DNA of 64,000 nt. It comes from Brevibacillus fluminis. GTDB lineage: Bacteria; Bacillota; Bacilli; Brevibacillales; Brevibacillaceae. The stretch's first letter is position 1. The number at the start of each line of letters is the position of its first letter. The stretch covers positions 636,013-700,012 of the forward strand of contig NZ_RHHQ01000008.1 in NCBI RefSeq assembly GCF_003710825.1, read 5' to 3'. The position numbers were made by a program, and so were the translations under genes. Shown piece by piece: positions 8,825-18,252 of the stretch. The notes beneath the pieces are model-generated. The model did no database searches and was not told where the DNA came from. It saw only the letters and a list, made by a program, of their open reading frames with translations.

Positions 8825-9973
8825 TTATTTCGTTACGTCAACAAATTTGCCGCCAGACAAGACTGCAACTTTTTCCCCTGTTGCGGTTGCTTGCGTTACC
8901 GCGATTTGCTTGGCATCCGCAGAAACAACAACCTGGATCGTTGCATCCGGTACATCCCATTTCTTCACTTTTACGCCGCTTGCGCCATCCACTTGGTACA
9001 CTGCTTTTTTGCCCGCTTTATCGGCAGCCAGTACAAACAGGTGGCCATCTGGCGTTCCGATGTTTTGCAGCACGTTTAAGTCAGTCAAAAGGTCTTTTGT
9101 TTCTTTTCCGTCCAATGTGACCAATTTCAGTACAGAAGGCTGGTTTTCTTTTTCCATATCTGCGCTGACATAAGCAACGCGCCCGTTGTGCAGCAGCGTG
9201 ACGAACGATTTGTTATCGGATTTGCTTGTCAGCTGTAACGCTTTGCCATCCTTAACCGTCGTATCAAATACGAAGAGCTGCGGCTCCGTTCCGTCGAGAT
9301 TCAGTTCCACTTTCGCCTGTTCAACGGATTCCACATTGTTTTCCTTGACCGAATCAGCCGTCAACATGCCATCTTTCTCAACGACGTACACCAATTTGCT
9401 GCCATCCTCGGAAACCTGCAGATCGGATTTGTAATTGACTTTGTCATCAAGCACGGCGCTCACTTTTCCGTCGGCAACCGTCAACTGCGCGATTACGTTC
9501 GCTTTATCCCCTTGGATAAAGTAGAGCTTGCTTCCGTCCTTGGACCATTGCAGATCAGCCTTGTAGCTCTTGTCCTCGCTTGCTTGCTTTGCAGTGTGAG
9601 TCGCCAAATCGACGATGAACACCAGATTGGCGTCATTGGTATACGCCGCGTATTTTCCGTCTGGGGAAACCACCAGATCAGCTGCATCGCTTGTGCCGCC
9701 AACGACCGGTGTGTATGTACCTGCTGGAACTTGGACCGTGAAGTCCTGCTTGCTCTCTTCGGTGATGTGTGTGACCAGAAGTGTGCTCGCGCCGATCCAG
9801 CGCGGCGTACTGCTGAAGCCTGCTAGCACATTGACAGGCGCAGCAGCTACTGTTTTCACGTTGACAGCTGCTGGCTTGGCCGCTTCGGCAGCATGAACCA
9901 ATCCCGGGGTGACAACTGGCAAGGAGACTGCCAGCGCAGACGTAAGAATGACACCAGTGACAAAACGTTTCAT
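8825..9973 (-). CDS. Secreted TolB/WD40-like beta-propeller protein, first gene of the pst operon
   Basis: A 382-residue protein with a signal peptide (about 1-28, ending V-H-A). Blade-like repeats follow: LVVSPDGKYAAYT, LQWSKDGSKLYFIQ, LQVSEDGSKLVYVV, GTPDGHLFVLAAD and VVVSADAKQIAVTQ. The pattern S-x-D-G-x-x-h-h-Y is that of TolB-type six- to seven-bladed propellers. It has no catalytic motif, so it probably acts as an extracellular binding or scaffold protein. Its position directly behind the PhoP-like promoter, 28 bp ahead of pstS, says it is phosphate-regulated. A role in retaining PstS or in phosphate scavenging is a guess. Confidence 0.82.
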   Translation of the reverse strand: MKRFVTGVILTSALAVSLPVVTPGLVHAAEAAKPAAVNVKTVAAAPVNVLAGFSSTPRWIGASTLLVTHITEESKQDFTVQVPAGTYTPVVGGTSDAADLVVSPDGKYAAYTNDANLVFIVDLATHTAKQASEDKSYKADLQWSKDGSKLYFIQGDKANVIAQLTVADGKVSAVLDDKVNYKSDLQVSEDGSKLVYVVEKDGMLTADSVKENNVESVEQAKVELNLDGTEPQLFVFDTTVKDGKALQLTSKSDNKSFVTLLHNGRVAYVSADMEKENQPSVLKLVTLDGKETKDLLTDLNVLQNIGTPDGHLFVLAADKAGKKAVYQVDGASGVKVKKWDVPDATIQVVVSADAKQIAVTQATATGEKVAVLSGGKFVDVTK

Positions 9974-10042
9974 CGATTCTCCTCCATATGAACAAGCATC
10001 ATGATTCCATGGCTTTACTGTACAGGGCGAATATTAATGAAA

Positions 10043-10080
10043 ATATTGGTATTTGTTAACAATTGTTAGAATTGTGTAAA
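10043..10080 (-). promoter_or_regulatory. PhoP-type direct repeats (Pho box) of the pst operon
   Basis: Reading the minus strand there are regularly spaced hexamers: TTTACA (10075-10080), CTAACA (10064-10069), TTAACA (10054-10059) and a weaker CAATAT (10043-10048). They sit 10-11 bp apart, one helical turn. This is the TT(A/C/T)ACA arrangement bound by Bacillus PhoP. The array sits about 70 bp upstream of the beta-propeller start, consistent with phosphate-starvation activation. Confidence 0.82.
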
Positions 10081-10108
10081 TCATTTATTGGAAAATACTG
10101 CACTTTCT

Positions 10109-10771
10109 TTAGTCGCCCTTCATATCAGAACCACTCAGATAAAAGCCTTTGTTCGTCACGGTCTTGATCCAAAGCTGTCCGTTCGACGCCTCCCCCAGCT
10201 TTTTGCGCAAATTACAAATATGCACGTCGATGACCTTGCTGGTTGCTTGGATACGATTGTCCCAAACGGAATGAATGATTTGCTCCCGGCTTGTGATCTT
10301 CTTTTGGCTTTTGACCAAGAGCTCCAACAGCTTGCTCTCAATCCTAGTCAACTGCAAGGAGTACCCTCCCCATTCAAAGGAACGCGCTTCCATATCTAAA
10401 TGAATGTAAGGGCCTGGAACATGATGGGCTTCCTCCTTACGCTTGAGGATGATACGAATGCGGGTCGCCAGTTCCCGTTCGGAGCATGGCTTCACCTGAT
10501 AGTCATCCGCCCCGAATGCTAAGGCATTGACCAGATCCTGCTCATCCCGCGAGTTAGTCAGCACCACAATGGAGGCATGCGGATATGCGCGCCGGTACCG
10601 AATGACCAATGGAGCTGATGTTGTACCTTGGCTGTCGATAATGATGAAGACGACCTCTGTTCTGCTCTCGGAACCTCTCTCCTTCAGCAGATGAAGGGAG
10701 TGAACTTTGAACTGCTCACGAAGCCGTTTGTACGTATTTGCTTGTCCGTCAACATAGATTCCCCTTCTCAT
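10109..10771 (-). CDS. Response-regulator-like protein with winged-helix DNA-binding domain and atypical receiver
   Basis: A 220-residue protein. The C-terminal domain (about 115-215) is an OmpR/PhoB-type winged helix (LTRIESKLLELLVKSQ, then SREQIIHSVW, VIDVHICNLRKKLG and KTVTNKGFYL). The N-terminal domain aligns with a receiver: FIIID holds a possible phospho-Asp, GADDYQVKP holds the conserved Lys. The usual acidic pair at the end of strand 1 is reduced to GIYVDG. Phosphorylation is therefore doubtful. The start at MRRGIYVDG is preceded by GGAGGG; an upstream frame extension looks non-coding. No histidine kinase is adjacent. It lies just upstream of the pst operon, so a link with phosphate control is possible but unproven. 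Confidence 0.8.
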   Translation of the reverse strand: MRRGIYVDGQANTYKRLREQFKVHSLHLLKERGSESRTEVVFIIIDSQGTTSAPLVIRYRRAYPHASIVVLTNSRDEQDLVNALAFGADDYQVKPCSERELATRIRIILKRKEEAHHVPGPYIHLDMEARSFEWGGYSLQLTRIESKLLELLVKSQKKITSREQIIHSVWDNRIQATSKVIDVHICNLRKKLGEASNGQLWIKTVTNKGFYLSGSDMKGD

Positions 10772-11189
10772 CGAGTCCCTCCGAAATAACTTTGCATCAA
10801 AGTAAGAGTGTACCGAGAAAAGGTTAAGGTTTTTTAAACGCAGTGTGTAAAGTTTCCATATTTTTGTTAAGACGATGTTCACAATTCCGGCTGATTCTTG
10901 AAACGCCTACTTTTTCCTTCATTCGGCCTATTTCTGTAGCATCAATGCCACCTTTGGTAATCAATGGTATAATGGCTTATTAGCGGGAGGTGATATGTCG
11001 GGAAAGGATCGACTGTAAAAGAAGAAATGGCACGTTCCCATACCGTATACGAGCGGTATTCATGCATAAATCGGCTCATTGGGTCGCATCGTGCTCCTAC
11101 CGTACGATCCAATCGCATGCTTTTGAGGGAACACCGCATGTCTGGCAAGACCAGCGGCGGGGAAAATGAAAATGGCAGGTGAAATTTAC
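10772..11189. other. Long intergenic leader upstream of the SLH protein gene
   Basis: About 420 bp without a standard gene. It holds a TATAAT-like box near 10969 on the plus strand with a poor -35. A perfect SD (GGGAGGTGAT) then precedes a possible 7-codon ORF MSGKDRL (10995-11018). About 170 nt of untranslated sequence follow, including partly complementary stretches near 11080-11115. No known riboswitch class was recognised. Confidence 0.5.
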
Positions 11190-14144
11190 GTGAAAATGAT
11201 CAGAATCATAGCACTGTTCGTATGTATGTGTTTATTTGCGCAGCAAGCTGTATTCGCGTATCCTGTGCTTCAACCGGCAGGCGGAGCGAAGGCTGCCGGT
11301 TCCTGGGGGAATGGGCTGCTTGCTGACGCCGCTTCCGTGACGAAGATCGCGATCCAGGGCGATTTTCGATATTCATCCTCATCCGTGACACTTAGCGTGA
11401 AAGCGTATGACAGCAACAATACCGAGCAATCCATCGGTCCCAACGATGTCACGTGGTCGACATCCGACGCAAACATCGCTGTGGTCGACTCCAAATCCGG
11501 TATCGTCTCCTTCAAGGGAAGAAACGGCGTTGTCAAGATTACCGCCAATTATTTGGGAAAAGCGTCCGATTCCGTTTCCACCACGGTAGCCAACACGGGG
11601 CTGAACGATCTTCTTTCGATCCAGATCACCGGCACCATCAGAGGCGATGAGACATCTCCAATTGCACTCGGCGCATTGGGTACGTTCAAAAATGAATCCG
11701 GTTCGATTCCGCTCTACGCGGTCACATGGACCTCAAGCGATTCCAACATCGCTTCCGTCGATCCATCAGGAGTGGTGACGCTAAATCAGAACGGAAGCGT
11801 AACAATTACTGCGGAGTACCAGGGCAAAAATGCGACCTTGAACGTTACCGTCCCTGTCACCTTAACAGCAATCGCAATCAACGAGTCGCTTGCCTACAGC
11901 ACAACGCCTGTTCAACTGACGGTCCGCGGCACCTACAACAACGGCACGGCACAAAATGTGAGCGGCACAACATGGGCATCGAGCAATCCGAGCGTTGCTT
12001 CAGTGGATGGCAATGGCAGAGTCACCTTCACCGGTTTGAACGGGGCCGTCACGATCACCGCTTCCTATCAAGGAAAAACGGATAGCGTATCGACGACGGT
12101 GAACAACTCCCTATCGCTTATTTCCATCACGATTGTGCAATCTTTGTCTTACAGCGCCACACCGGTCGCACTCAGCGTTAACGGCTACTATGCAAACGGC
12201 AGCTCACAGCCGCTGGTAGGGGCAACATGGACATCGAGCAATCCGTCTGTGGCGACAGTGAACTCACTGGGGCAGGTCACTTTTACAGGAGCAAACGGCG
12301 CTGTCACCATCACCGCCTCCTATAACGGGCTGACGAATTCCGTCTCCACCATCGTGGATCGTCCATCGACCGTACAGCTTGTTTCATTGGCGATCAATAC
12401 GCCATTCGCCTATAGCAATTATCCGGTTCAATTGACGCTGATCGGCGTGTATTCCGATCGTTCCACCCAAACGCTGACCAATGCGTCGTGGGCATCAAGC
12501 AGTACCGCTGTCGCCACCGTCGATGCCAACGGACTCGTGACTTTTACCGGCGCGAACGGCTCCGTCACCATCACGGCGACCCACAACGGTCTGAACACTT
12601 CCGTTTCAACGACGGTCAACCGCACCCAGGTCAATTTGACCAAAGTGACGATTTTTGGCTCGATTTCCTACAGCTCAACGCCCGAAAAGCTGGTTGCGCT
12701 CGGACATTACTCCAACAACACCACCGAGATTTTGCAAAATGCCAACTGGACCTCCAGCAACACGGATGTGGCGACCGTCAATAACAAAGGGGAGGTGACC
12801 TTCACCGGAAAGGACGGCTCCGTCACCATCACAGCGGAATACCAAGGCTTCAAGGACTCTGTCAGCACAGTGGTCACCTCGGGGGAAAAACCGACCTCAA
12901 TCTCGATCACGACGTATTTTGAGTACGATGAAGATCCTTATCCATTAAAGCTGTACGCGACCTACAAAAACGGCAATCGCGTATTGGTCGACAGCAATGC
13001 GATCACATGGAGCTCAGACAATACGAGTGTCGCGAAGGTAAGCTCAAACGGCACGGTGACCTTTACCGGAAAAACGGGCCGTGTCATGATTACCGCTTCC
13101 TACAAAGGATTGACAGACTCGGTCAGCACCAAAGTCGATTCAGATACGGTGGAAAGCATCTCCATCCGGGAAAATTTCGATTACGACAACGACGACGTGG
13201 AGCTAACGGTCCGCGTCAGATACAACGATGGCTCTACAAAGGTGATCAGTTCGTCGAAAGTGACATGGTCCTCCGACAATACACGCGTAGCGAAAGTAAA
13301 CTCCAAAGGGGTCGTCACCTTCACTGACAAAGAAGGAAAGGTCACCATTACCGCAAAATACGAGGGAAAAACCGATAAAGTCAAAACGACCGTAACCACC
13401 TCCGACATCCGGGACAAGGAACGGTCCAGCTCTAGCGGTTCCAGCTCCGGTTCGGGCTCCAGCTCCAGTTCGGGCTCAAGCTCCAACAATTCGAGCCGCA
13501 AACCTTTTGCCAGCTCGGTCATTGACTCCTCCTCTGTAGAATGGAACATCTCGACACTTGCGAAAAACATGAACTCGATGCGCGTAAGCGACTTCTCTGA
13601 CACCGCGTACCACTGGGCACGCAAGGAGATCAAACTGGCGCGCGGCTTGAATTTGACAAAAGGCGAGCCGAACGGCACCTTCAAGCCGGACGCATTCATT
13701 ACCCGCGAAGAATTCGTTGCGTTGATCTGCCGTGCCTTCCAGATCAATCCCGCATCGTACGGCAACACGTTCCGCGACACCCAAAACAGTTGGGCGAAAG
13801 GCTACATCGCCGCACTGGCAGCCAAGGGCGTGGTCAAAGGCAATCAGGACGGCACCTTCAAGCCGGAGAGTAACATCACCCGTGCCGAAATGGTCACCAT
13901 CATTTCCCGCTTGCTCAATTCGCGGGAGCTACCTGATTACGGCAGCGTCTATTTCTCCGATACGCAAAATCACTGGGCGAAAGATACGATTTCGCAAATC
14001 AGCCGCGCTGGCCTGGTGAAGGGAACCGACTACAACCGGTTTGCCCCTGAAGCAAATACGACCCGCGCAGAAGCGATCGTCATTTTGCTGCGGACGCTGC
14101 GTTTGAGTCCGTCGATCAATACCGCGATCTCGTCTGTTCTGTAA
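11190..14144 (+). CDS. Cell-surface protein with eight Ig-like (Big_2) repeats and three SLH domains
   Basis: A 984-residue secreted protein. The signal peptide is about residues 1-22 (KMIRIIALFVCMCLFAQQ core). Eight repeats of about 85 residues follow, each with a W(T/A)SS-x2-x-VA-x-V core and a G-x-VTITA-x-Y-x-G strand, typical of bacterial Ig group 2 folds. A Ser/Gly-rich linker leads to three SLH domains (FSDTAYHWA, FRDTQNSWA and FSDTQNHWA motifs, each with ITRAE-type ends). SLH domains hold proteins to pyruvylated secondary cell-wall polymer, so this is a wall-anchored stalk or adhesin. The GTG start was preferred because AGGTGA lies 7 nt upstream; ATGs at 11166 and 11172 are alternatives. 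Repeats 7-8 are more acidic than 1-6. Confidence 0.93.
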   Translation: MKMIRIIALFVCMCLFAQQAVFAYPVLQPAGGAKAAGSWGNGLLADAASVTKIAIQGDFRYSSSSVTLSVKAYDSNNTEQSIGPNDVTWSTSDANIAVVDSKSGIVSFKGRNGVVKITANYLGKASDSVSTTVANTGLNDLLSIQITGTIRGDETSPIALGALGTFKNESGSIPLYAVTWTSSDSNIASVDPSGVVTLNQNGSVTITAEYQGKNATLNVTVPVTLTAIAINESLAYSTTPVQLTVRGTYNNGTAQNVSGTTWASSNPSVASVDGNGRVTFTGLNGAVTITASYQGKTDSVSTTVNNSLSLISITIVQSLSYSATPVALSVNGYYANGSSQPLVGATWTSSNPSVATVNSLGQVTFTGANGAVTITASYNGLTNSVSTIVDRPSTVQLVSLAINTPFAYSNYPVQLTLIGVYSDRSTQTLTNASWASSSTAVATVDANGLVTFTGANGSVTITATHNGLNTSVSTTVNRTQVNLTKVTIFGSISYSSTPEKLVALGHYSNNTTEILQNANWTSSNTDVATVNNKGEVTFTGKDGSVTITAEYQGFKDSVSTVVTSGEKPTSISITTYFEYDEDPYPLKLYATYKNGNRVLVDSNAITWSSDNTSVAKVSSNGTVTFTGKTGRVMITASYKGLTDSVSTKVDSDTVESISIRENFDYDNDDVELTVRVRYNDGSTKVISSSKVTWSSDNTRVAKVNSKGVVTFTDKEGKVTITAKYEGKTDKVKTTVTTSDIRDKERSSSSGSSSGSGSSSSSGSSSNNSSRKPFASSVIDSSSVEWNISTLAKNMNSMRVSDFSDTAYHWARKEIKLARGLNLTKGEPNGTFKPDAFITREEFVALICRAFQINPASYGNTFRDTQNSWAKGYIAALAAKGVVKGNQDGTFKPESNITRAEMVTIISRLLNSRELPDYGSVYFSDTQNHWAKDTISQISRAGLVKGTDYNRFAPEANTTRAEAIVILLRTLRLSPSINTAISSVL

Positions 14145-14149
14145 ACCCG

Positions 14150-14180
14150 ACAAGTCCCCTCATTGGGGACTTGTTTTTTT
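14150..14180 (+). terminator. Terminator of the SLH protein gene
   Basis: A perfect 10-bp stem (ACAAGTCCCC with GGGGACTTGT), a 5-nt loop and a long T-run start 5 nt after the stop codon. Confidence 0.93.
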
Positions 14181-14182
14181 GC

Positions 14183-14218
14183 ATCAAACAAAACAAGCCG
14201 CCTCCTGCGAGACGGCTT
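14183..14218 (-). terminator. Terminator of the MacA/MacB-like operon
   Basis: On the minus strand AAGCCGTCTC pairs with GAGGCGGCTT across a 4-nt loop, followed by GTTTTGTTT. It sits 6 nt beyond the stop of the permease gene. Confidence 0.8.
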
Positions 14219-14223
14219 CCTTC

Positions 14224-15441
14224 TTATTCATAACGTAAAGCATCGATCGGCTTGAGCTGCGCCGCTTTTCTTGCCGGATACACCCCGAACACGACACCGA
14301 CGATCATGGATGACATGAACGCATATAAGACAGGTGCAAAGCTGATGGCAATCGTCATGCTGGCCAGCTTTCCGACCAAATACGCCGCTCCGATTCCCAC
14401 CAAGATACCTACGATGCCGCCCAAAAGACTCAACGTCACCGATTCGATCAAAAACTGCCGTAAAATATCGCTCCGCTTGGCCCCAATCGCTTTGCGAATC
14501 CCGATTTCTCGCGTCCGTTCCGTCACGGAGACGAGCATGATGTTCATGATCCCGATGCCGCCAACCACGAGGGAAATCGCTGCGATCCCCGACAACAGCG
14601 CCGTCATGATGCTGCTCACGCCTTGCGCGGTCGTCAAGATATCCGTCTGCGATCGGATCTGGAAGTCGTCTTCCTGGCGAGGCCGCAAATTGTGTGCGAC
14701 GCGTAGCGTATTTTGAATGTCGTACTGCGCTTTCTGCATCATGTCGGAAGACGATGCAGAGACATAGAGGGTACTGATGTTTCTGCCTCCGGTCACACGG
14801 CTCATGGCTGTTGTAATCGGAATGATCACTTTGTCGTCATTGTTTGTCATGCCTGAGCTACCCTGGCTTTTCAACACACCGATGATCTCAAACGGAATCT
14901 TGTTGATCTGGATCGTTAGACCGATCGGGTTGATGCTACTGTCCCCGAACAGATTGGTGATGATTTCCGAACCGATCACCGCCACATTGGCAAGGCCCTT
15001 CACTTCAAAATGGTTAAAAAATCTCCCCTGCTGCACCTCGGCATTGCGCACCTGCGGAAACGATTCATTGGTTCCTTCCAAGGACGTCGAATAGTTTTTA
15101 CTTTTCCACACGAGCTGTCCCCTGCCATTCACGCTTGGTGCTACGCCTGCGATCGACTCGTTTTTCTCCAATGCTTCGACGTCCGCGAGCTTGAGCGTGT
15201 TCATCGAACCTGCGCCCAAGCTGACTCCGCCCTGCTTCGCCTGACCAGCCGTGACAATTAAGAGGTTGCTGCCCAGCCCGTTGATCTGCGAGGCCACATT
15301 CGCCTGTGCGCCCTCCCCGATGGAAACCATTGCGATCACAGCGGAAACCCCGATGATAATGCCCAGCATGGTCAAAAATGCGCGCAATTTATTCGTTCTA
15401 ATGCTTCGCAAGGAAACCCGTATGCTTTCCGCGAAATTCAT
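14224..15441 (-). CDS. MacB/FtsX-type ABC transporter permease (YknZ-like)
   Basis: A 405-residue permease with one N-terminal membrane segment (about 20-42), a large extracytoplasmic MacB_PCD-like domain (about 50-270) and three C-terminal segments of the FtsX fold ([30 protein letters not shown] loop region, near 285-325). Such permeases are mechanotransmission exporters that work with an ATPase and an adaptor protein. The start overlaps the ATPase stop by 4 nt (ATGA), so translation is coupled. In B. subtilis the similar YknXYZ system defends against the SDP toxin; that role here is inference. Confidence 0.9.
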   Translation of the reverse strand: MNFAESIRVSLRSIRTNKLRAFLTMLGIIIGVSAVIAMVSIGEGAQANVASQINGLGSNLLIVTAGQAKQGGVSLGAGSMNTLKLADVEALEKNESIAGVAPSVNGRGQLVWKSKNYSTSLEGTNESFPQVRNAEVQQGRFFNHFEVKGLANVAVIGSEIITNLFGDSSINPIGLTIQINKIPFEIIGVLKSQGSSGMTNNDDKVIIPITTAMSRVTGGRNISTLYVSASSSDMMQKAQYDIQNTLRVAHNLRPRQEDDFQIRSQTDILTTAQGVSSIMTALLSGIAAISLVVGGIGIMNIMLVSVTERTREIGIRKAIGAKRSDILRQFLIESVTLSLLGGIVGILVGIGAAYLVGKLASMTIAISFAPVLYAFMSSMIVGVVFGVYPARKAAQLKPIDALRYE

Positions 15442-16160
15442 GTGCTCACTTCCTCAAGATGGGCCCATCGTCTCTGGGTAACCAATTCATTTGCAATAAT
15501 CTGTCCGTCGCGAAACCGCACGATTCGTTTGGCATATTCCGCAATGTCCGGCTCATGGGTGACGAGAATAATCGTTTTCCCCGCTTCATTCAGCTGCTGG
15601 AATATGTTCATGATTTCGATGCTCGTTCGCGTGTCGAGCGCTCCTGTCGGTTCATCCGCGAGCAGGATCACCGGATTGTTGACCAGCGCCCGCGCTATCG
15701 ATACCCGTTGCTGCTGACCGCCAGAAAGTTCGTTCGGCTTGTTGTGCAGCCGATTGCCCAGTCCCACGCTGACCAGCGAGGCGATCGCCCGCTCGCGCCG
15801 CTCTTTTGCGGAGACGCCCCCGTACAACAGGGGCAGCTCCACATTTTCCACAGCGGACGTCCGCGGGAGCAGATTGAAATTTTGAAAGACGAATCCGATT
15901 TTCTGATTGCGGATGACCGCCAAATCATCATCATGCGCCTCGGAGACCGGAAAGCCGTCCAAGTAAAACTCGCCCGATGTCGGCTTATCAAGGCAGCCGA
16001 TCACGTTCATCATCGAGGATTTCCCGGAGCCGGATGGTCCCATGATCGCGACGAAATCGCCTTCTTCAATGGTCAGATTCACGCCGCGCAGCGCCTGGAT
16101 TTCCTGATCGCCAATCGTGTAGATTTTTTTCAGCTCTTCGATTTCGATGACCGTCTTCAT
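15438..16160 (-). CDS. MacB/LolD-type ABC transporter ATPase (YknY-like)
   Basis: A 240-residue ATPase: Walker [11 protein letters not shown]-loop [10 protein letters not shown], signature [15 protein letters not shown], Walker [13 protein letters not shown] and His switch VTHEPDIA. The [12 protein letters not shown] form is the hallmark of the MacB/LolD subfamily. The start [14 protein letters not shown] has AGGAAGGA upstream; a longer reading from 16229 overlaps the adaptor gene and is rejected. It lies 1 bp after the adaptor stop and overlaps the permease by 4 bp. Confidence 0.94.
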   Translation of the reverse strand: MKTVIEIEELKKIYTIGDQEIQALRGVNLTIEEGDFVAIMGPSGSGKSSMMNVIGCLDKPTSGEFYLDGFPVSEAHDDDLAVIRNQKIGFVFQNFNLLPRTSAVENVELPLLYGGVSAKERRERAIASLVSVGLGNRLHNKPNELSGGQQQRVSIARALVNNPVILLADEPTGALDTRTSIEIMNIFQQLNEAGKTIILVTHEPDIAEYAKRIVRFRDGQIIANELVTQRRWAHLEEVST

Positions 16161-16161
16161 C

Positions 16162-17787
16162 CTAGTTCCTTCCTCTCGAGCCGCCTCCGCCGCCAAAGTT
16201 GCCACCTCCGCCGAAGCCACCTCCGCCAAAGCCTCCGCCTCCGAAACCGCCCATTCCAGGCATGCCGCCTTGGTTTTGGCGCGAGCTTGAGCTAGATGAA
16301 CTCGAGGTGTTTTCCATCGTCAGCACGACTTGCTGGCCTTCTTCGAGACCTGAGGTGATTTCCACCATATTGGAGCTGTAGTACCCGATTTTCACTTCCT
16401 TGAAGCGATACGGGAAGTTTCCGGCTCTGCTGCTTCTGGATTTCCCATTCTCCTGCTGCGTTCCTGTTGTTGATCCATTATTTCCTGTGGCCGTCGTTCC
16501 CGTTGATGTATTGGAAAGGTAGACCCCGTCTTTACCATTCTGCGTTTTCAATGCGGCTGCCGGAACAACAAGCACGTCTTTGTGCGTGCCGACCACAATG
16601 GTCACATTGGTCGTCATGCCGGTTTTCAGCAAGCCTTCTTTATTGTCGACCGTCAACAGCACTTTGTAGGTTGTGACGTTCGATTCCGTGCTCGCCTCTG
16701 GATATACCAGCGTCACTTTTCCTGTGAAAGTCTTGTCCTCATACGTACTGGATGTAAATGTCGCGTCCAATCCTTCCTTCACTTTGCCAATGTCGCTTTC
16801 GCTGATTTGCGCAAGCACTTCCATGCTGCCGGAATTGGAGTTGTCCATGATGATGAACGGTTTCGACGGAGCTTCACCCATGTTTCCGTTCACTTGCACG
16901 ATGACGCCGTCCATCGGTGCGACAATCGACAGCGACTTGAGCGTCGTTTTCTCTTCCTGCAAATTCGCTTCCGCCTGTTCGACCGCTGCTTGCGCCGTCT
17001 GAATCGCCGACACTTCCGGACCTTGCTTGGCGTCGTTTAATTCCTGCACCGCCGTCTCGTAATTCGCTTGCGCTTCCTGCAGGCTACTCTTCGCTTGCGC
17101 CTGGGTTTGCGTGCTTTGCAGCGTTGTGTTGTCATAATCGATTTTGGCTTGATCCAGGCTTTTCACGGCTTGATCGTATTCGCTTTTGGAAATGATCCCT
17201 GCGTCATACAGCTTTTTCTGTGTGTCAAAATTATTTTGCGCATCTTGCAGGTTCGCTTTTGACTTGGTCAGATCATTTTGCGCTTTTTTGATGTCAAAAC
17301 CGCCCTTCGCCGAGTCGAGTTCCGCCTGCGCCTTGGTGACATTCGCTTGCAGCGCGGCCATCTCGGCAGCGGTTTTGGTTTTTTTGGCGTCATCAAGCTT
17401 CGCCTTTGCCGAGAGCAGATTCGCTTCCGCCGCCTTTACCTTCACTTTGCTGTTCGTATCATCCAGCGTCGCGAGAACTTGGCCCGCTTTTACATGGTCG
17501 CCGACTTTGACGTTGATTGCGGTGAGAGTTGCCGTCTCATCCGATGGCGAAAGAGAGATCCGCTTGGATGCCTGCACCGTACCTGATGAAGTGACCGACT
17601 CCGTCACATCGCCCCGCTTCACCGTGGCAAGCTGCATAAACGTATTGGTCGTTTTCGTTGTCATGATTTGATAAACATAATAGCTCCCTGCTAGAAAAAG
17701 GGCGACGCAAATCAGACTGATGATCAGCTTTTTTCGTTTTTTCGATTTTAAAATAGTAGGTAGGTTCCCCCTAATTGCTTCAGCCAT
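16162..17787 (-). CDS. MacA/HlyD-type membrane fusion adaptor protein (YknX-like)
   Basis: A 541-residue protein with one N-terminal membrane segment (about 21-41). The lipoyl half-motifs [18 protein letters not shown] and [19 protein letters not shown] flank a long helical hairpin (about 110-265) rich in Ala, Lys, Gln and Asp. A beta-barrel domain and a C-terminal Gly-rich tail with GGFGGGG repeats (about 510-541) follow. Adaptors of this class couple a MacB-type transporter to the outside of the cell. The unusual Gly/Ser-rich tail and the low-complexity segment near 430-450 have no assigned role. It is the first gene of the three-gene operon. Confidence 0.9.
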   Translation of the reverse strand: MAEAIRGNLPTILKSKKRKKLIISLICVALFLAGSYYVYQIMTTKTTNTFMQLATVKRGDVTESVTSSGTVQASKRISLSPSDETATLTAINVKVGDHVKAGQVLATLDDTNSKVKVKAAEANLLSAKAKLDDAKKTKTAAEMAALQANVTKAQAELDSAKGGFDIKKAQNDLTKSKANLQDAQNNFDTQKKLYDAGIISKSEYDQAVKSLDQAKIDYDNTTLQSTQTQAQAKSSLQEAQANYETAVQELNDAKQGPEVSAIQTAQAAVEQAEANLQEEKTTLKSLSIVAPMDGVIVQVNGNMGEAPSKPFIIMDNSNSGSMEVLAQISESDIGKVKEGLDATFTSSTYEDKTFTGKVTLVYPEASTESNVTTYKVLLTVDNKEGLLKTGMTTNVTIVVGTHKDVLVVPAAALKTQNGKDGVYLSNTSTGTTATGNNGSTTGTQQENGKSRSSRAGNFPYRFKEVKIGYYSSNMVEITSGLEEGQQVVLTMENTSSSSSSSSRQNQGGMPGMGGFGGGGFGGGGFGGGGNFGGGGGSRGRN

Positions 17788-17883
17788 CGTTGCTTTCTCC
17801 TTCCAACACGCATCTGGTGTATGAATCGTTCTTTATGTAACTGTACGTCAGATTTGTTTCAGGAGAATGTCAAAAAGGGGGGG

Positions 17884-18156
17884 AATTCCAAAGCAGGGGA
17901 TTGGCTTTGGTGGAGGTGAGGGGATTCGGGAAAAAAGCGTCGCTGCGCTGTTAGCATGCCTGCTGGGGGTCGGGGTGGCCGGCTCTGCAGAAAAAAAGGA
18001 ACCGCGCAACAATGCCACTCGCTGCGCGGCGGGAGTATCTCAGGATGTATGCTGCGCGAAAGATGTTCCTTTTTTTCTGCAGAGCCTGGGCGGCATGCTC
18101 AAGGCTGCGCACCGCTTTTTTCCCGAATCCCTGGCTGCTGCCCCTACTTTGGAATT
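17884..18156. repeat. Long imperfect inverted repeat (about 273 bp)
   Basis: Four nested blocks pair in order: 17884-17899 with 18141-18156 (15 of 16), 17921-17939 with 18113-18131 (19 of 19), 17953-17960 with 18092-18099 (8 of 8) and 17981-18002 with 18065-18086 (22 of 22). A further CGCGCA/TGCGCG pairing lies inside (18003-18008 with 18053-18058). A single-stranded copy would fold into one long rod. It could be a MITE-like element, a structured RNA or a cruciform site. No target duplication was seen. Confidence 0.85.
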
Positions 18157-18202
18157 TTTCGGGATAGGGATAGGAAAAACAAAAAAGTATAAGATTCAAA
18201 GA

Positions 18203-18243
18203 AAGAAAAAAGACAATATGGTTATAATTGCTCCCATATTGTC
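18203..18243 (-). terminator. Terminator of the two-component operon
   Basis: On the minus strand GACAATATGG pairs with CCATATTGTC (18212-18221 with 18234-18243), followed by a run of T, 10 nt after the histidine kinase stop. Confidence 0.88.
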
Positions 18244-18252
18244 TCACTTGCT

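Larger units (their letters stand above)
17788..18252. other. 465-bp intergenic region holding a long imperfect palindrome
   Basis: Between the divergent side of the adaptor gene and the histidine kinase terminator. Apart from the palindrome at 17884-18156 and the terminator at 18203-18243, no gene with a ribosome binding site was found. A plus-strand open frame from 17867 crosses the palindrome and runs antisense into the kinase gene, so it is taken as chance. Confidence 0.6.

Noticed and set aside
10800..10880. PhoP-like hexamers upstream of the atypical response regulator
   Set aside because: TTAACA and TTTACA are present but 19 bp apart, off the 10-11-bp helical phase required for a Pho box.
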